The notes beneath the pieces are model-generated. The model saw nothing but the letters and a program-made list of their open reading frames with translations. It did no database searches and was not told where the DNA came from. Of a DNA stretch of 64,000 nucleotides, positions 55,848-64,000 are shown piece after piece. Each line of letters begins with the position of its first letter. Position 1 is the stretch's first letter. Location of the stretch: the NCBI RefSeq assembly GCF_014189455.1, contig NZ_CP050299.1:1-64000 (forward strand). Direction: 5' to 3'. The stretch is from Mesorhizobium huakuii. Its GTDB lineage: Bacteria > Pseudomonadota > Alphaproteobacteria > Rhizobiales > Rhizobiaceae. The translations under genes and the position numbers were made by a program.

Positions 55848-56408
55848 CTACCTGTAGAAAAGCACTTTGCCCCCAGGAATGAGTTGTCGGCAGAAGTCGT
55901 AGTCGGCGATGTTCCGAGTCAACAGGACAAGCCCCGATTTCGATGCCTGCAGATACAGAGTGCAGTCATGCAGGCAGCGCAGCTTCTGGTCATCCTGGTA
56001 GCCCTGCAGGCGACAGAGCACGCCATTCAGAACAGCAGCGCGGCCGAGGACGTCGGCATCGGGCGTTAGGATCCGGTGTCCGGGTATGGATCGGATTACC
56101 TCGGACACAGCCTTATGCACGCCCCCGGTGCGGGGATCGTCGGGCTTCAGGACACCAAGCGTGTGGGCCAACTCCTGGATGCAGATGGCTGAATGGTTGT
56201 TGTGCCGACCGTCCATAATCTGCTTCACCAACGCAGGCGCTTTGCCTTGGAGCCTGTCGATGTACACACAGGTGTCGAGCAATAGCGCTTGCCCGCCGAG
56301 CTCGCCCTCGTTCACGAAGGGCAGCTGATCATCAGGTCGGCGAGCAAGTGTTTTGGTTGGAAAGCCACGAAGCGAGCGAAGGGCTGCTTCAACATCAAAT
56401 TCTGACAC
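55848..56408 (-). CDS. PIN-domain ribonuclease toxin (VapC-like)
   Basis: 186 residues: QALLLDTCVYIDRLQGKAPA with the first acidic residue, AICIQELAHTL with the Glu, ILTPDADVLGRAAVLNG, and LLTRNIADYDFCRQL with the last Asp. This is a complete PIN catalytic set. It begins 11 bases after the stop of a small basic protein gene, as in type II toxin-antitoxin operons. The N-terminal 35 residues are longer than in typical VapC. Confidence 0.82.
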   Translation of the reverse strand: MSEFDVEAALRSLRGFPTKTLARRPDDQLPFVNEGELGGQALLLDTCVYIDRLQGKAPALVKQIMDGRHNNHSAICIQELAHTLGVLKPDDPRTGGVHKAVSEVIRSIPGHRILTPDADVLGRAAVLNGVLCRLQGYQDDQKLRCLHDCTLYLQASKSGLVLLTRNIADYDFCRQLIPGGKVLFYR

Positions 56409-56419
56409 TCAAACCTTAA

Positions 56420-56860
56420 TCAGAAGCCGAGCTTGATGTCTGGATCGATGGTTCCCGCGAGCTTGTCCATGGTCGCGGGGAAATTGTCCTCGAGCGCGAC
56501 ATTCGCAAGAGCGAATTCAAGCAGCTCGGTGTCACCCTTAATGCCCGTCTGGCGCTTAGCCTGCTCAATGAGGGCATGGCTCAAACGTGCTGTGATCCGC
56601 TCGTCCTTAGAGCCGATCAGGCCTTTGCGAATGGCAGCACGAAGCGTCTGCCGAACGACAAACTTCTGCTCGCCCGGCATGTCCTTGTTGGCGTCCTTAC
56701 GGATCAGACTCCGCTTGCGCTTCTTTTTCGCAACGAGGCGCTGTTGCGGAGCAGTTGATAACGACCGCATTCCCAGCGTCTTCGTCATATCGCCATCTCC
56801 GATGCTGTTAGCCAAGGCGTGTGTTTTGTCGAACATAACAAGTGGGAGCTGCTTTGTCAC
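56420..56860 (-). CDS. Putative antitoxin of the PIN toxin
   Basis: 146 residues, or 122 if the ATG of MTKTLGMRSLSTAPQQRLVA is used. A basic segment (AKKKRKRSLIRKDANK) is followed by RQTLRAAIRKGLIGSKDERI, TARLSHALIEQAKRQTGIKG and TELLEFALANVALEDNF, a ribbon-helix-helix-like part. Its place before the toxin gene supports the antitoxin role. Confidence 0.7.
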   Translation of the reverse strand: MTKQLPLVMFDKTHALANSIGDGDMTKTLGMRSLSTAPQQRLVAKKKRKRSLIRKDANKDMPGEQKFVVRQTLRAAIRKGLIGSKDERITARLSHALIEQAKRQTGIKGDTELLEFALANVALEDNFPATMDKLAGTIDPDIKLGF

Positions 56861-57179
56861 TCGGAAGCTCGCTCAGATTACTGAGCAGTCATTCGTTCCG
56901 GCAAATGTGCGGCGTGCTCGGTCTCGGCGAAGGGCTCCTGCTAAGGCCAAAAAGGGTCGCAGCAAAAAATCGATCGGGTGCCTCCAAGTAAAACGGTATG
57001 GCGCTTGCTCTCATCGTTAAAGCCCATCATGGCACGAAGAAAGCTACAAGCAGAACCATGGCCGAGACGCGAAGCTCTGTAGGAGCGCTGAGGAGAGCGT
57101 GCCCCCGTTCCCGCCGCGGGACACCGTTTCCTTCAGACTTCCGTCCTCGCTAGCTGCTTTGCGCATGGCCGGCCCGAGA
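56861..57179. repeat. Stretch containing dispersed block, copy 2 (56985-57179)
   Basis: The right part resembles 45346-45550 and leads directly into an rpoN 3-prime remnant. The left part has nothing recognisable. Confidence 0.55.
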
Positions 57180-57330
57180 CCGAAGGTGATGGTCGCCATA
57201 GAATCGCCCGATGGGGTGCCTTCCGACAATGACACGCTCGTCCAGCTCAGAGAAGCCGGCACCGATCTTGCACGCGGCACTATCACAACATGTCCGGCAG
57301 CGATGAACATCTTCCGTGAAACGCCGGGAA
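57180..57330 (+). pseudogene. Decayed 3-prime end of a second rpoN gene
   Basis: VAIESPDGVPSDNDTLVQLR and then EAGTDLARGTITTCPAAMNI align with the live rpoN end: SDDDIAVRLKETGIDVARRT and VTKYREAMNI. The RpoN box is destroyed (ARGTITTCPA instead of ARRTVTKYRE). The remnant is followed closely by the MFS gene. Confidence 0.75.
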
Positions 57331-57403
57331 CAGCGGCGCTTCTGGCTTTAATGCGTCAACGCAGCCAATCCATTTTGCAGCATCCAAACTGGCGAGCTTA
57401 TCG

Positions 57404-58621
57404 ATGACCGAATCCGCGACAGGCTTCCTGGAGGCTGTTCCGCACGACCCAAAAAAGCCACATGAACGGTCGCGTCCCGCATGGGGTGCGGTCATTTCGC
57501 TTGCCTTGGGCACCTTCGGGCTGGTGACGGCAGAGTTTCTGCCGGCCAGCGTGCTGACGCCGCTCGCGCACGATCTCGGTATCACCGAGGGTGCGGCTGG
57601 ACAGACGATGACAGCGACCGCGATTGCTGGGGCGATCTCGGCGCCGACGATGGCCATCATCACAAAGCGCCTGGACCGCAGGATCGTACTGTGGGCGATG
57701 ACGCTGCTGCAGATCCTGTCCAACGTTCTAGCGGAAGTCGCGTGGTCGCTGCCGGTTTTCCTGGCGGCGCGCGTCGTGCTCGGCATCGCGCTCGGAGGCT
57801 TCTGGTCGATTTCGGCATCGGTGGCAATGCGGCTCGTTCCAAATCACCTCCTGCCGCGTGCCATGTCAATCATCCTCACCGGCGTTTCCGTCGCTATCGT
57901 TTGCGCGCCTCCAATGGGCGCCTATGTCGGCGACATCTGGGGATGGCGAGCCGCCTTCACGATCGCGGCAGTCGTTAATGCCGTTACACTGCTGGTGCAA
58001 TTCGTAACGATCCCGATGCTGCCTCCGGTGGAAATAGCTGGATTCCGCAGTCTGCTGGATTTGGCCAATAAGCCGATGATCAAGATGGCGCTTTTGGTCG
58101 TCCTGCTGGTCGCTTCTGGGCACTTCGCCAGCTTCACCTACATCCGCGCCTTCCTTGAGAGGATTCCCGCGCTCGATAGCAAGACAATCCCGCTGGTATT
58201 GCTCGCTTCCGGCATAGGCGGCTTCTTCGGGAATTTAACCGGCGCATTCCTGGCCAAACATAGCCTCAAGGCAGTCGCGGCCCTGCCACCCTTGCTCATA
58301 GCAATAGCCGCTACCTCGCTGCTGATGGTGGGAGCATCGGCCTCCGCCTCGGTGGTAGCAATTGCCGTATGGAGCTTTGCCTTCGGTGCGGTGCCGGTGG
58401 GATTACAGACGTGGATGGTGCTGCGCGCCGTTCCCGGGCAGGCCGAAAGCGCTGGTGTGCTGATGGCCGCAACGTTCCAAGTGGCCATCGCGGCCGGCGC
58501 GATTTTCGGCGGACTACTGGTGAAATATGCCGGCGTTCACAGTGTCTTTGCCTACAGCGCGGTTGCCACGTTCCTCGCCGCCCTCACAGTTTTCCTGCTT
58601 GGCCCGAAGCGCGCAACCTAG
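57404..58621 (+). CDS. MFS transporter (DHA1, NepI/AraJ-like)
   Basis: 405 residues and about twelve membrane helices. GAVISLALGTFGLVTAEFLP, then VLTPLAHDLGITEGAAGQTM, is the start of the sugar/nucleoside efflux subfamily. RVVLGIALGGFWSISASVAM is the motif C region. Probable exporter of ribonucleosides, sugars or drugs; substrate not known. No gene of an operon follows. Confidence 0.9.
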   Translation: MTESATGFLEAVPHDPKKPHERSRPAWGAVISLALGTFGLVTAEFLPASVLTPLAHDLGITEGAAGQTMTATAIAGAISAPTMAIITKRLDRRIVLWAMTLLQILSNVLAEVAWSLPVFLAARVVLGIALGGFWSISASVAMRLVPNHLLPRAMSIILTGVSVAIVCAPPMGAYVGDIWGWRAAFTIAAVVNAVTLLVQFVTIPMLPPVEIAGFRSLLDLANKPMIKMALLVVLLVASGHFASFTYIRAFLERIPALDSKTIPLVLLASGIGGFFGNLTGAFLAKHSLKAVAALPPLLIAIAATSLLMVGASASASVVAIAVWSFAFGAVPVGLQTWMVLRAVPGQAESAGVLMAATFQVAIAAGAIFGGLLVKYAGVHSVFAYSAVATFLAALTVFLLGPKRAT

Positions 58622-59108
58622 ACCGCCCGACAGGCAATGCCTTCAGCTCAGCGCGCTGAGAGATGCAATCGCATCAGCCGCCTGGATCGCGGCTACTGTC
58701 ACTTCAACGTCGGCTTCAGATCGGGCATGGACAAGCGCCAGCGCCCTCACCGGCCCACCTCCGCGCCTACGGGGAGCGGTCAGCGTTCGCCCGGGCGGAC
58801 TTGGTCAGGGTTACGCAGCCCGGGCGAGCGCGGATCGCGCTTGACAGCTGATGGTGACCAGGCGCGGTTCTAGAAGCGTCGACCCGTTTCCGGTCTCTCG
58901 CAATGGCGGCGACACGCTCGAGGAGCGACGTCTCCCCGGATCGCGTTATTCTGGTTGCCAGTTTCGGACGGCTTGATCGCCTCCAGCTCATCTGGTCCCG
59001 CCAACCCCGGGCCTCTATCCGGCAACTGGCCCGGCCGTCCAAGGCATGCCGACCTGCTGTACATCCAGCACTACCATCAATGCTGAAAACACTGGATTTT
59101 GTCCGTAG
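58622..59108. other. Stretch without a recognised gene
   Basis: Nearly 490 bases of high-GC sequence with short readings only. Nothing supportable; it leads into the decayed hmuT on the right. Confidence 0.45.
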
Positions 59109-59670
59109 CTAGATGTTGCGCCTCCAGAGGTTGTACAGGTCACAGGCAAGGAATGGCGCAATGAATACCTTGCGTGCGGCTGCATAGACCAAGCGTTCGC
59201 GGCCTTTCCGCGTCCTTTGATCGAGGCCATCTGCTTTTCGGCCTATGCCCTGTCGGCACCGGACTTCCTGGCCCTGGCGTCGACCGCGCCTTGCTGGCGA
59301 CGCGGATCTTTCGAGTATGCCTTTGTGGAGGCCGTGCTCTGGCACAGTGATAATGGGACCAATCGATTTCACGTCCATCACTTGCCCTCCGTCGAGCAAG
59401 GCCAGAATGTTGGACCCTGGAGCGACAGACCCCCCTGCGCGGGGCAGCTGAGCCATAGCTTCAGCGCGGCGTTCGGGTCGTCGAAACGGGAGCTATGATG
59501 ACCATACTCTCCAACGGCATAGGCAATCTCGCCGATGGAACCTCCAATCGAGGCGATCCGCGGCGGATCCGAAAAGACAGCTGCGCCCTCGGTGGCAGCG
59601 GCAGGCAGAGCGGTAGCCAGCAGAACCCACATTACCGGCGCGGGCACCGAGCGAAAACGGAAATCACCAT
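59109..59670 (-). pseudogene. hmuT: hmuT (haem-binding periplasmic protein), decayed
   Basis: ATG 59670 (MHGDFRFRSVPAPVMWVLLA, signal peptide ending AAATEGA) continues VFSDPPRIASIGGSIGEIAY and AVGEYG, the haem-ABC binding-protein start. NAALKL and later, in another frame, GSNILALLDGG and ITVPEHGLHKGIL are further HmuT pieces. Internal deletions and frame changes destroy the rest. It follows hmuS at 9 bases, as in haem-uptake operons. Confidence 0.7.
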
Positions 59671-59679
59671 GCATCGGTC

Positions 59680-60747
59680 TTACCTCACGCGGTCCGTCGG
59701 GGTTGGAATACGCGGCAGGGTCTCGGCCAGGAGCCGCCAGTCGCCGCGCTCGCATTCGCCTTCGGGGCGTTCGCCGAAGAACTGGATGATCATTCTGCCG
59801 TCGGCGCCATAGGCTTCGAGTGAGGTGAGGTGACCGTCCCTGGTCGGCTTGCGCACGGCCCAAACCTCGCGGATGTGGTGGGTTGTGAGATGCAGGCGGA
59901 AGGTTTCGTCCAGCACATTGATCCGCGGCCCGATGGGCTTGACCGACTTGATCGGGCCGGAATGGATCTGGATGCAGCCACGATTGCCGACGAAGCACAT
60001 GATCGGCATCTCGTCTTCGCTCGCGCATTGGAACATGGCGCCAACGGCGGCATTGTCGAGTTGCCAGGCGTAATCCTGGCCAACCATGCGCAGCGCCCGG
60101 CAGCGACTGAGCTTCAGCGTCTTCAGCATGTCGAAGAACTGATGCACGTCGGTCAGCCGGCTCCAGTGCTCGCGCAGCTCCGTGACCATGGCGGCTTGGT
60201 CCGGAATCTCTGCGTCAGAGTCGGCTCCGTTTGCCTTGACCCACAAGATCGGCTCCTGGTTCGAGGATGCGAGCTCCGCCACCAGCTTTTGATAGGCGTA
60301 GAGGTTGGAGGCCGGCCTGACATCCACCTGATGCACTGCTGCGCCGGCAGCGTCGAAGAATTGCAGGCTGCGGCGGATGTTGCCGTCGTCGCGCTTTTCA
60401 ACGGCAAAGCCATGCGCCCAACCCTTCGGGAAGATGCGCAGGTTGATGGCGTCGCCGAGAACCATGGCATGGTGGTTGCCGGTTACGACCTTGTTGTACA
60501 AGCCAATCTTCTCGTGCACGGCACTTTGATTTCGGGTCACCGCCCTCACCTCGCCCACGGCTTCGAGGCCTATCAGCAGATCATTGACGCGCGGCTCGAT
60601 GCGCGCCGCGCCGGAACCGCAATGCGCCGCGACCAGCTCCGCTTCCGAAATGCTCAATTTGGCGGCGAGATCATGCTCGCGGATTTTCGGACTGTCTTCC
60701 TGTGCCCGCCGGATTTGGTCCGGAGAGGGTTTCTCGCGCTGGTCCAT
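59680..60747 (-). CDS. hmuS: HmuS-like haem utilisation/degradation factor
   Basis: 355 residues with two related halves: DLAAKLSISEAELVAAHCGS, RNQSAVHEKIGLYNKVVTGN and VHQVDVRPASNLYAYQKLVA in the first; TDVHQFFDMLKTLKLSRCRA, MCFVGNRGCIQIHSGPIKSV and MIIQFFGERPEGECERGDWR in the second. Full length and in one frame. HmuS proteins bind or break down imported haem in the cytoplasm. The partner binding-protein gene next to it is dead and no hmuUV is in the window. Confidence 0.9.
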   Translation of the reverse strand: MDQREKPSPDQIRRAQEDSPKIREHDLAAKLSISEAELVAAHCGSGAARIEPRVNDLLIGLEAVGEVRAVTRNQSAVHEKIGLYNKVVTGNHHAMVLGDAINLRIFPKGWAHGFAVEKRDDGNIRRSLQFFDAAGAAVHQVDVRPASNLYAYQKLVAELASSNQEPILWVKANGADSDAEIPDQAAMVTELREHWSRLTDVHQFFDMLKTLKLSRCRALRMVGQDYAWQLDNAAVGAMFQCASEDEMPIMCFVGNRGCIQIHSGPIKSVKPIGPRINVLDETFRLHLTTHHIREVWAVRKPTRDGHLTSLEAYGADGRMIIQFFGERPEGECERGDWRLLAETLPRIPTPTDRVR

Positions 60748-61329
60748 GTCTTACCCTGCTTCCACATAATTGTTGAGGATCAGCGGTCCTGTTCCAATCG
60801 AGCCCGCCCGTGTGCTCGATGCCGATCTCTTGCTCGGCCAGGACCACCGGCTCGAAAGGCGCTGGCTGCTCTACGACGGCACAACGAGACTGACAGTGAG
60901 ATGTCGGTCTCCCATCAAGCGGTCGCCGGCGACTGGCCGGTAGCGAGCGATTGTAGAGGTCGACGCCAACCGACCGATCCCGCGTTTGGGGGTGGACGGG
61001 CGGGGCTGCTTTCCTTCAGAAAGCGGATCTGGTCAAAACCTGACATCTTGCTTCCCTTACATCGTTCCACTGATCGCGAGGCCACCCGCGAATCAGTGTC
61101 GGTCGGCAGTTGTGCCGCCTTCCAAAGCGGGGCTTCAAAAGTCGTGCCAATTGCGCAGAAGCGACCTCGGAAAGACGTTCGCATACGGGTCAAGGGTTTA
61201 GGCAGGAGTGGCACGACCCACGCCGAGACCACTGTGTCGCGGGTTGTGTCGCCCAGCCGTCTTCCAGGAACGAGGACGGGATTGCTACGGCGCAATTCAC
61301 GTGACGAGCGACGTGCGCACTTCCGACAA
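60748..61329. other. Region between hmuS and the iscN promoter
   Basis: A leftward reading at 60915-61346 is open but has no known motif. The long rightward frame across hmuS is its antisense. The stretch should contain the hmuS promoter; I could not define it. Confidence 0.4.
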
Positions 61330-61345
61330 TGTCGCATATCCGACA
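61330..61345 (+). promoter_or_regulatory. NifA upstream activator site before iscN
   Basis: TGTCGCATATCCGACA fits TGT-N10-ACA exactly and is palindromic beyond the core. About 60 bases upstream of the -24 element. Confidence 0.8.
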
Positions 61346-61388
61346 CAGGGCTGAAGGGCCAAGCTTTTGTTTTAAAACCGGTTTACTT

Positions 61389-61404
61389 TGGCATGGCACG
61401 TGCA
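61389..61404 (+). promoter_or_regulatory. Sigma-54 -24/-12 promoter of the iscN-nifS-nifV operon
   Basis: TGGCATGGCACGTGCA: GG and GC are ten bases apart. It lies 45 bases before the iscN start codon. Confidence 0.78.
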
Positions 61405-61448
61405 CTGTCGTCCGCAAATGCGTAACGGATTGAGGAGAAATTCGAGCC

Positions 61449-61769
61449 ATGATTACGCTCACCCACACCGCAGTTGCTGCCGTCAAGACCGTCCTTTCCC
61501 GCGCCAGCGAGCCGGCGGAAGGCTTTCGTATCATGGTCCAGACCGGCGGCTGCGCCGGCTTCAAATACTCGATGGGCCCCGAGAGCGTCTTGCGCGAGGG
61601 CGATGCGATCATTGAGGCAGATGGGGTCAAGGTATTCGTGGACGTAGGGTCTCAGCCCCATGTAGCAGGCATGACCGTCGACTTTGTCACGGGGTTGGAG
61701 TCCTCCGGCTTCGTCTTCGATAATCCCAACGCGCGGGAGAAGTGCGCTTGCGGCAAGTCCTTCGGCTGA
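61449..61769 (+). CDS. HesB/IscA-type Fe-S carrier (iscN-like)
   Basis: 106 residues with Cys35 in QTGGCAGFKY and Cys99/Cys101 in REKCACGKSFG, the three cluster ligands of A-type carriers. GAGGAGAAATTCGAGCC precedes the ATG. It carries Fe-S clusters for nitrogenase assembly. In Rhizobium etli the gene iscN stands before nifU and nifS under a sigma-54 promoter, and NGR234 has y4vC; the arrangement here is the same, but nifU is dead. Confidence 0.93.
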   Translation: MITLTHTAVAAVKTVLSRASEPAEGFRIMVQTGGCAGFKYSMGPESVLREGDAIIEADGVKVFVDVGSQPHVAGMTVDFVTGLESSGFVFDNPNAREKCACGKSFG

Positions 61770-61785
61770 TCGCCCGAGAAGCCGC

Positions 61786-62490
61786 ATGTGGAACTTTAGC
61801 GGGAAGGCCAAGGAACACTTCAGCCGGACGCATGCCGACGTTCTGGAAACAGCCAATTCAGGAGGTAAGCTCGGGACCATCCGCTACGGCGACATGTTTG
61901 AATCTCTCATCGGCATCGACCGGGGGACGTCAAGGATCACTGCCGCCGAGCGCCGGACCTTCAGCGGCCGCGCCGCGGTCGCCTCATTGTCGGCGGCTAT
62001 CGAACTCACCATCGGCAAACCGCCATGGAGCAGATCAGTTGCTACACAAAGGCTGCCCGCGACTGCCTCGCAGCCATCGTGGAAGTGCTTGTACTGGTCC
62101 AGGGAGAAATGCCCGCGGCGGGGTCTATTGCGGCAGAGCAGGTCTAGACGCCCGCCAAAACAGACGCCCGCGCCCTCAATAAGGAGGCAAGGTCGAAGCC
62201 CGTCTCGGGACCGGCGATCGCTTCAGGTGGGATGCGCGGAACGTCCCCGCCCGAAACAGTTCAGCTCCTGGAGGGCCCGAAGTTGCCGGCCGCCCAGTGA
62301 CGGCGCTGCAGCAAACTCGACTGATAGTAGACGCTGTCGGGCGTTAACCGGAGGCCCTCGCCGGGGAGGCGAACTTGACGATATCGACGGCGACCATGTC
62401 GACGTCAGACTTTCGGACGCCTGCACCGGCCGCCAGTCTCCACCACCCACCAAGGGCCTGCGCCAGAGCTCCATGCGACCGATCTCCCGC
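61786..62490 (+). pseudogene. nifU: nifU, decayed (cysteine ligands lost)
   Basis: ATG 61786 opens MWNFSGKAKEHFSRTHADVL, plainly the NifU N-terminus. The cluster cysteines are gone: TIRYGD where relatives have SCGD, and FSGRAAVAS where they have FGCGSAIAS. The central part (ISCYTKAARDCLAAIVEVLV, like NYTKAGGGC) is in another frame after an internal deletion. The C-terminal Nfu part (DIDGDHVDVRLSDACTGRQS) has lost the second Cys of CTGC. The first and last parts share one open frame, but the protein cannot be a scaffold. Confidence 0.85.
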
Positions 62491-62524
62491 GTCGCTTCGT
62501 TCTGGTCAACTGACGGATCACAGC

Positions 62525-63742
62525 ATGAGACCTGTCTATCTCGACAACAACGCCACGACACGGGTCGATCCTGAGGTCGTTCAAACGATGTTGCCGTTCT
62601 TTACGGATCGATTCGGCAACCCTTCGTCGACGCATGATTTCGGCGCCTCGGCCTTTGCGGCGGTGAAAAAGGCGCGCCTGCAGCTGCAAGCGCTGATCGG
62701 CGCCGAGCTCGACCATGAGATCATCTTCACATCGGGCGGGACGGAAAGCGACAATGCAGCGATTCTTTCGGCGCTGGAGGTGTTGCCCAGCCGGACAGAG
62801 ATCCTGATTTCGGCGGTCGAGCATCCTGCGGTGCTGACACTCTGCACGCATCTTGAGAAGACGCGGGCCGTCACGGTGCACAGGATCCCGGTGGATCGCC
62901 AGGGCCGGCTCGACCTCGACGCCTACAGGGCCGCCCTGAGCCCACGCGTGGCAATCGTCTCGATCATGTGGGCAAACAACGAGACCGGCACGATCTTCCC
63001 TGTTGGCGAGCTTGCTGAGTTGGCCAAGGAAGCCGGCGCCCTCTTCCATACTGATGCTGTGCAGGCGGTCGGCAAAGTTCCGATGGACCTGAAATCGACC
63101 GCAATCGACATGCTGTCGCTGTCCGGCCACAAGCTGCATGGCCCGAAAGGGATTGGAGCGCTTTTTGTAAAACGTGCCGTGCCCTTCCGCTCGATGATCA
63201 AAGGCGGGCACCAAGAGCACGATCGGCGTGGGGGCACCGAGAATACGCCTGGCATAGCCGGGCTGGGCATGGCGGCCCAACTCGCCTTGAAATTCGTGGA
63301 CGACGCGACCACACGGGTAAAGTCGCTGCGCGACCGCCTTGAAGACGGGATACTCGAGCGCGTCCCAAACACCTTCGTCAATGGCGATCCGCTGGAGCGG
63401 TTGCCAAACACCGCAAACATTGGCTTTGCACATGTCGAAGGCGATGGAATCCCACTTCTCCTCAGCCGCGCCGGAATTGCGTGTTCCTCCGGCTCCGCAT
63501 GCACCTCCGGCTCATTGGAATCGAGCCACGTTCTGAGGGCGATGAAAACGCCGCACGGCGCAGTCCGCTTCTCCCTCGCGCGCGACAACGGCGAAGCGGA
63601 CATCGACCGAGTGCTCGAGGTCTTGCCGCCGATCGTGGAGAAGGTGCGTGGCTTACCCAGTCCTGGTCCGGCGAGGCGAGGTAATGAAGATCATCAATCG
63701 GGTCTAGGCCAGAGCGGCAGCAGAATAGACTTCCTTTCATGA
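62525..63742 (+). CDS. nifS: Cysteine desulfurase NifS
   Basis: 405 residues from ATG 62525 (MRPVYLDNNATTRVDPEVVQ). The PLP lysine is Lys203 in SLSGHKLHGPKG, and the catalytic Cys326 is in CSSGSACTSGS. Both cofactor residues of IIFTSGGTESDN and VSIMWANNETGT are present. NifS takes sulfur from cysteine for nitrogenase Fe-S clusters. The final residues after about 390 are unlike other NifS. Its TGA overlaps the nifV ATG (ATGA). Confidence 0.95.
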   Translation: MRPVYLDNNATTRVDPEVVQTMLPFFTDRFGNPSSTHDFGASAFAAVKKARLQLQALIGAELDHEIIFTSGGTESDNAAILSALEVLPSRTEILISAVEHPAVLTLCTHLEKTRAVTVHRIPVDRQGRLDLDAYRAALSPRVAIVSIMWANNETGTIFPVGELAELAKEAGALFHTDAVQAVGKVPMDLKSTAIDMLSLSGHKLHGPKGIGALFVKRAVPFRSMIKGGHQEHDRRGGTENTPGIAGLGMAAQLALKFVDDATTRVKSLRDRLEDGILERVPNTFVNGDPLERLPNTANIGFAHVEGDGIPLLLSRAGIACSSGSACTSGSLESSHVLRAMKTPHGAVRFSLARDNGEADIDRVLEVLPPIVEKVRGLPSPGPARRGNEDHQSGLGQSGSRIDFLS

Positions 63743-64000
63743 ACCGTGGTGTCTTCCTCAACGATACCACCTTGCGCGATGGCGAGCAGGCACCCGGCGT
63801 TTCCTTCACCATTGCGGAAAAGCTGGAGCTCGCCGAGTCTCTCGCGGCAGCCGGCATCCCAGAGATCGAGATCGGCACGCCGAGCATGGGCGGCGACGAG
63901 ATCGAAACAATTCGCGCCGCGGTCGCCAGGAGTCTCCCGGTGCGGCTCACGGCCTGGTGCCGGATGACGTCGCGGGATCTCGAGGCGGCGATCGAGAGCG
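63739..64000 (+). CDS. nifV: Homocitrate synthase NifV, N-terminal part (runs off the window)
   Basis: MNRGVFLNDTTLRDGEQAPG is the NifV/LeuA start with the metal-binding DTTLRDGEQ. AESLAAAGIPEIEIGTPSMG and RLTAWCRMTSRDLEAAI follow. Homocitrate is the organic part of FeMo-cofactor. Translationally coupled to nifS. Confidence 0.95.
   Translation, partial: MNRGVFLNDTTLRDGEQAPGVSFTIAEKLELAESLAAAGIPEIEIGTPSMGGDEIETIRAAVARSLPVRLTAWCRMTSRDLEAAIES

Noticed and set aside
59361..59395. Half nod-box-like sequence (CCAATCGATTTCACG)
   Set aside because: Only the right half fits, and the bases lie inside the hmuT remnant where they encode a haem-protein segment.
59830..61425. Long rightward open frame across hmuS
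   Set aside because: It is antisense to the well-conserved hmuS, has no family motif and follows from high-GC codon bias.
61684..62574. Single 296-codon open frame after iscN
   Set aside because: Although open, it starts inside iscN and mixes nifU pieces with an out-of-frame middle; better described as a nifU pseudogene.
1..64000. CRISPR arrays, rRNA and tRNA genes
   Set aside because: No regularly spaced repeats and no tRNA- or rRNA-like conserved stretch were seen by reading; a covariance-model search was not possible here.

Overview
The window looks like part of a symbiosis island of a Mesorhizobium-type rhizobium. It carries symbiotic nitrogen-fixation genes (rpoN, nifQ, an iscN/hesB-type scaffold gene, nifS and the start of nifV), an alpha-carbonic anhydrase, and a y4v-type cytochrome P450 operon like one described on the Rhizobium NGR234 symbiotic plasmid. 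It also has NifA/sigma-54 promoters, a nod box, and many insertion sequences and decayed genes. The genus is an inference from this gene content and the high-GC alphaproteobacterial codon use. No rRNA, tRNA or CRISPR array was seen.

Layout. 1-2.1 kb: the end of a YhaO/YhaN-type exonuclease/ATPase pair. 2.1-12 kb: IS wreckage (IS5, IS1595, IS110, IS630, IS6 and integrase-type fragments) around a dead carbohydrate-catabolism locus (GH20, ROK regulator, luciferase-like oxidoreductase, ThuA). 12.3-20.4 kb: an efflux module with an outer-membrane factor, a MacA-MacB fusion protein, a PepSY protein and a two-component system whose kinase gene is frameshifted. 20.6-26.1 kb: more IS elements, a serine-recombinase fragment, a small secreted protein and a complete IS66-type element. 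26.1-30.2 kb: two double-glycine leader peptides in a duplicated unit, with an HlyD-type adaptor and a C39-peptidase ABC exporter. 31-35.1 kb: ArsR, glyA, metK and adenosine kinase, a one-carbon/S-adenosylmethionine recycling set. 36.2-40.5 kb: a NifA/sigma-54 promoter, prolyl oligopeptidase, OmpW and a dead DPP-IV-like peptidase. 40.5-44.7 kb: an N-hydroxylase, alpha-carbonic anhydrase, a nod box and a decayed copy of the P450 promoter plus N-terminus. 46-48.1 kb: peroxiredoxin and rpoN. 48.1-55.2 kb: a leftward operon of P450, ferredoxin, an NTF2-like protein, a tandem SDR, a luciferase-like monooxygenase, dead fdxB and nifQ, headed by a sigma-54 box and a NifA site. 55.8-60.8 kb: a PIN-type toxin-antitoxin pair, an rpoN 3-prime remnant, an MFS transporter, dead hmuT and intact hmuS. 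61.3-64 kb: a NifA/sigma-54 promoter, iscN, dead nifU, nifS and nifV.

How the parts fit. RpoN made here would serve the -24/-12 promoters in the window (36295, 55101, 61389, and weaker matches before the leader-peptide genes). These place the P450 operon, the peptidase and the Fe-S genes under bacteroid control. The least described systems are the NifA-linked P450/SDR/luciferase-like pathway and the double-glycine peptide exporter. Many genes carry single frameshifts, several in homopolymers, so each one is either genuine island decay or a sequencing error; which of the two cannot be told from sequence alone.
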